DNA of 15,205 nucleotides. It comes from ZLKRG08 sp046048895. Its GTDB lineage: Bacteria; Actinomycetota; Actinomycetes; Nanopelagicales; Nanopelagicaceae. The stretch is from the NCBI GenBank assembly GCA_046048895.1, contig JBJOFF010000017.1:1-15205 (forward strand), given 5' to 3'. Below, one piece after another: positions 14,661 through 15,205 of this stretch. A program made the position numbers and the translations under genes. The stretch's first letter is position 1. Every line of letters starts with the position of its first letter. Under the pieces are notes generated by a model. That model saw only the letters and a list, made by a program, of their open reading frames with translations. It searched no databases and had not been told where the DNA came from.

Positions 14661-15205
14661 ATGAAACCAACACCTTACGTAGCTTCACTTCGAATCTACG
14701 AACCTTTATCTGCATTTGAAGCAGCGGACCGACTTCGTTGGGACGCGATAGATTTATTTGATTCACGCAGCGCAGAACAACGCGATGCGTTACAGCGAGT
14801 AGCCAGCAGCCAATTACCAAATTCCAGACCTGATGGCGCACATATTTTAGATTTGGACGGAATCCGTTATGTATGTCCTTGGTCCACTTCAGTTCGTACC
14901 TGGGCATCGCTAACAGATTTCAAATCTAATATTCCATCAACGGTAGTTCCATATTTTGTGCCGCACTCATTTGAAGAGGCTTTGGAAGACAGCATCGATT
15001 TAACAACTAGCAAAGTTCCGCACATCATTTCGCAGACTTGGATAATTCCACCGCGTTGGTTTGCACTATTTGAAACCCACGAACGTGATCGCGGCCGAGA
15101 TAAAGATGGCGCTTACGTAATTGCCCGAACACCAATTGCGAAAGCAATTGGAAGAGCCAAGACCACCCATAACGCCGTTAAATCTGCATTCGGTGAAGGG
15201 CCAGT
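14661..15205 (+). CDS. Unrecognised protein, N-terminal part, cut by right window edge
   Basis: An open frame of 181 complete codons runs from the ATG at 14661 to the window end without a stop. TAA directly precedes the ATG in frame, so no earlier start is possible. There is no evident Shine-Dalgarno sequence; the start is 11 bases after the DUF3073 stop, which suggests coupled translation. The protein begins MKPTPYVASLRIYEPLSAF and later has RYVCPWSTSVRTWASL, then ISQTWIIPPRWFALFE, a Trp-rich soluble sequence with no signal peptide or membrane span. It resembles conserved actinobacterial proteins of unknown function found near purM and DUF3073, but I cannot name a family. Codon use and GC match the neighbouring pur genes, so it looks native and genuine. 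Confidence 0.8.
   Translation, partial: MKPTPYVASLRIYEPLSAFEAADRLRWDAIDLFDSRSAEQRDALQRVASSQLPNSRPDGAHILDLDGIRYVCPWSTSVRTWASLTDFKSNIPSTVVPYFVPHSFEEALEDSIDLTTSKVPHIISQTWIIPPRWFALFETHERDRGRDKDGAYVIARTPIAKAIGRAKTTHNAVKSAFGEGP

Noticed and set aside
14548..14907. 119-codon minus-strand ORF across the DUF3073 gene and the next gene
   Set aside because: It is antisense to two better-supported reading frames and has no recognisable motif; it is a shadow of their codon bias.
1..15205. Search by eye for CRISPR repeats, tRNA or rRNA genes, insertion sequences and attachment-site repeats
   Set aside because: No regularly spaced repeats, cloverleaf-like segments, transposase frames or flanking direct repeats were seen, including around the AT-rich methyltransferase gene.

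Overview
The window reads as a stretch of a compact, low-GC actinobacterial chromosome. Hand counts of 60-base samples in ordinary genes give roughly 37-52% GC. The gene content is diagnostic of Actinobacteria: a small SCP_3-type protein between purL and purF, a DUF3073 gene just after purM, an iron-sulfur-type PurF with a propeptide, and a short class II fructose-bisphosphate aldolase near purA. Low GC together with very short or overlapping gene junctions suggests a streamlined freshwater lineage of the acI/Nanopelagicales kind. That placement is inference; no rRNA or marker tree is available here.

Layout. Positions 1-1292 (minus strand) hold the N-terminal two thirds of acetyl-CoA synthetase, which runs off the left edge. 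A 375-base divergent gap (1293-1667) separates it from fbaA. The gap is not empty: it holds a 35-codon hydrophobic, cationic small reading frame with a purine-rich ribosome-binding site (1408-1515), followed by a strong intrinsic terminator (1532-1576). From 1668 to the right edge every gene is on the plus strand. fbaA (class II aldolase) comes first, then an AT-rich FkbM-family methyltransferase that looks like a recent insertion, then purA, purD, purB, purC, purS, purQ, purL, the SCP_3 protein, purF, purM, a DUF3073 protein and the start of an unrecognised conserved-looking gene cut by the right edge.

How the genes work together. PurF makes phosphoribosylamine from PRPP and glutamine. PurD adds glycine, and the PurS/PurQ/PurL complex converts FGAR to FGAM. 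PurM closes the imidazole ring, and PurC and PurB add and process the aspartate group; PurB also acts with PurA in the IMP-to-AMP branch. The formyl-transfer, carboxylation and final cyclisation steps (purN, purE/purK, purH) are not in the window. Junctions from purB to purM are overlaps of 1, 4 or 8 bases or gaps of a few bases, apart from the 26-base gap before purB, so long polycistronic transcription with translational coupling is likely. No convincing promoter or terminator interrupts the run between fbaA and purM.

Most worth a second look: the small gene (or leader) with its own terminator upstream of fbaA, the AT-rich methyltransferase wedged between fbaA and purA, the sharp GC rise at the 3' ends of purA and purM, and the functionally obscure small proteins locked into the purine cluster.
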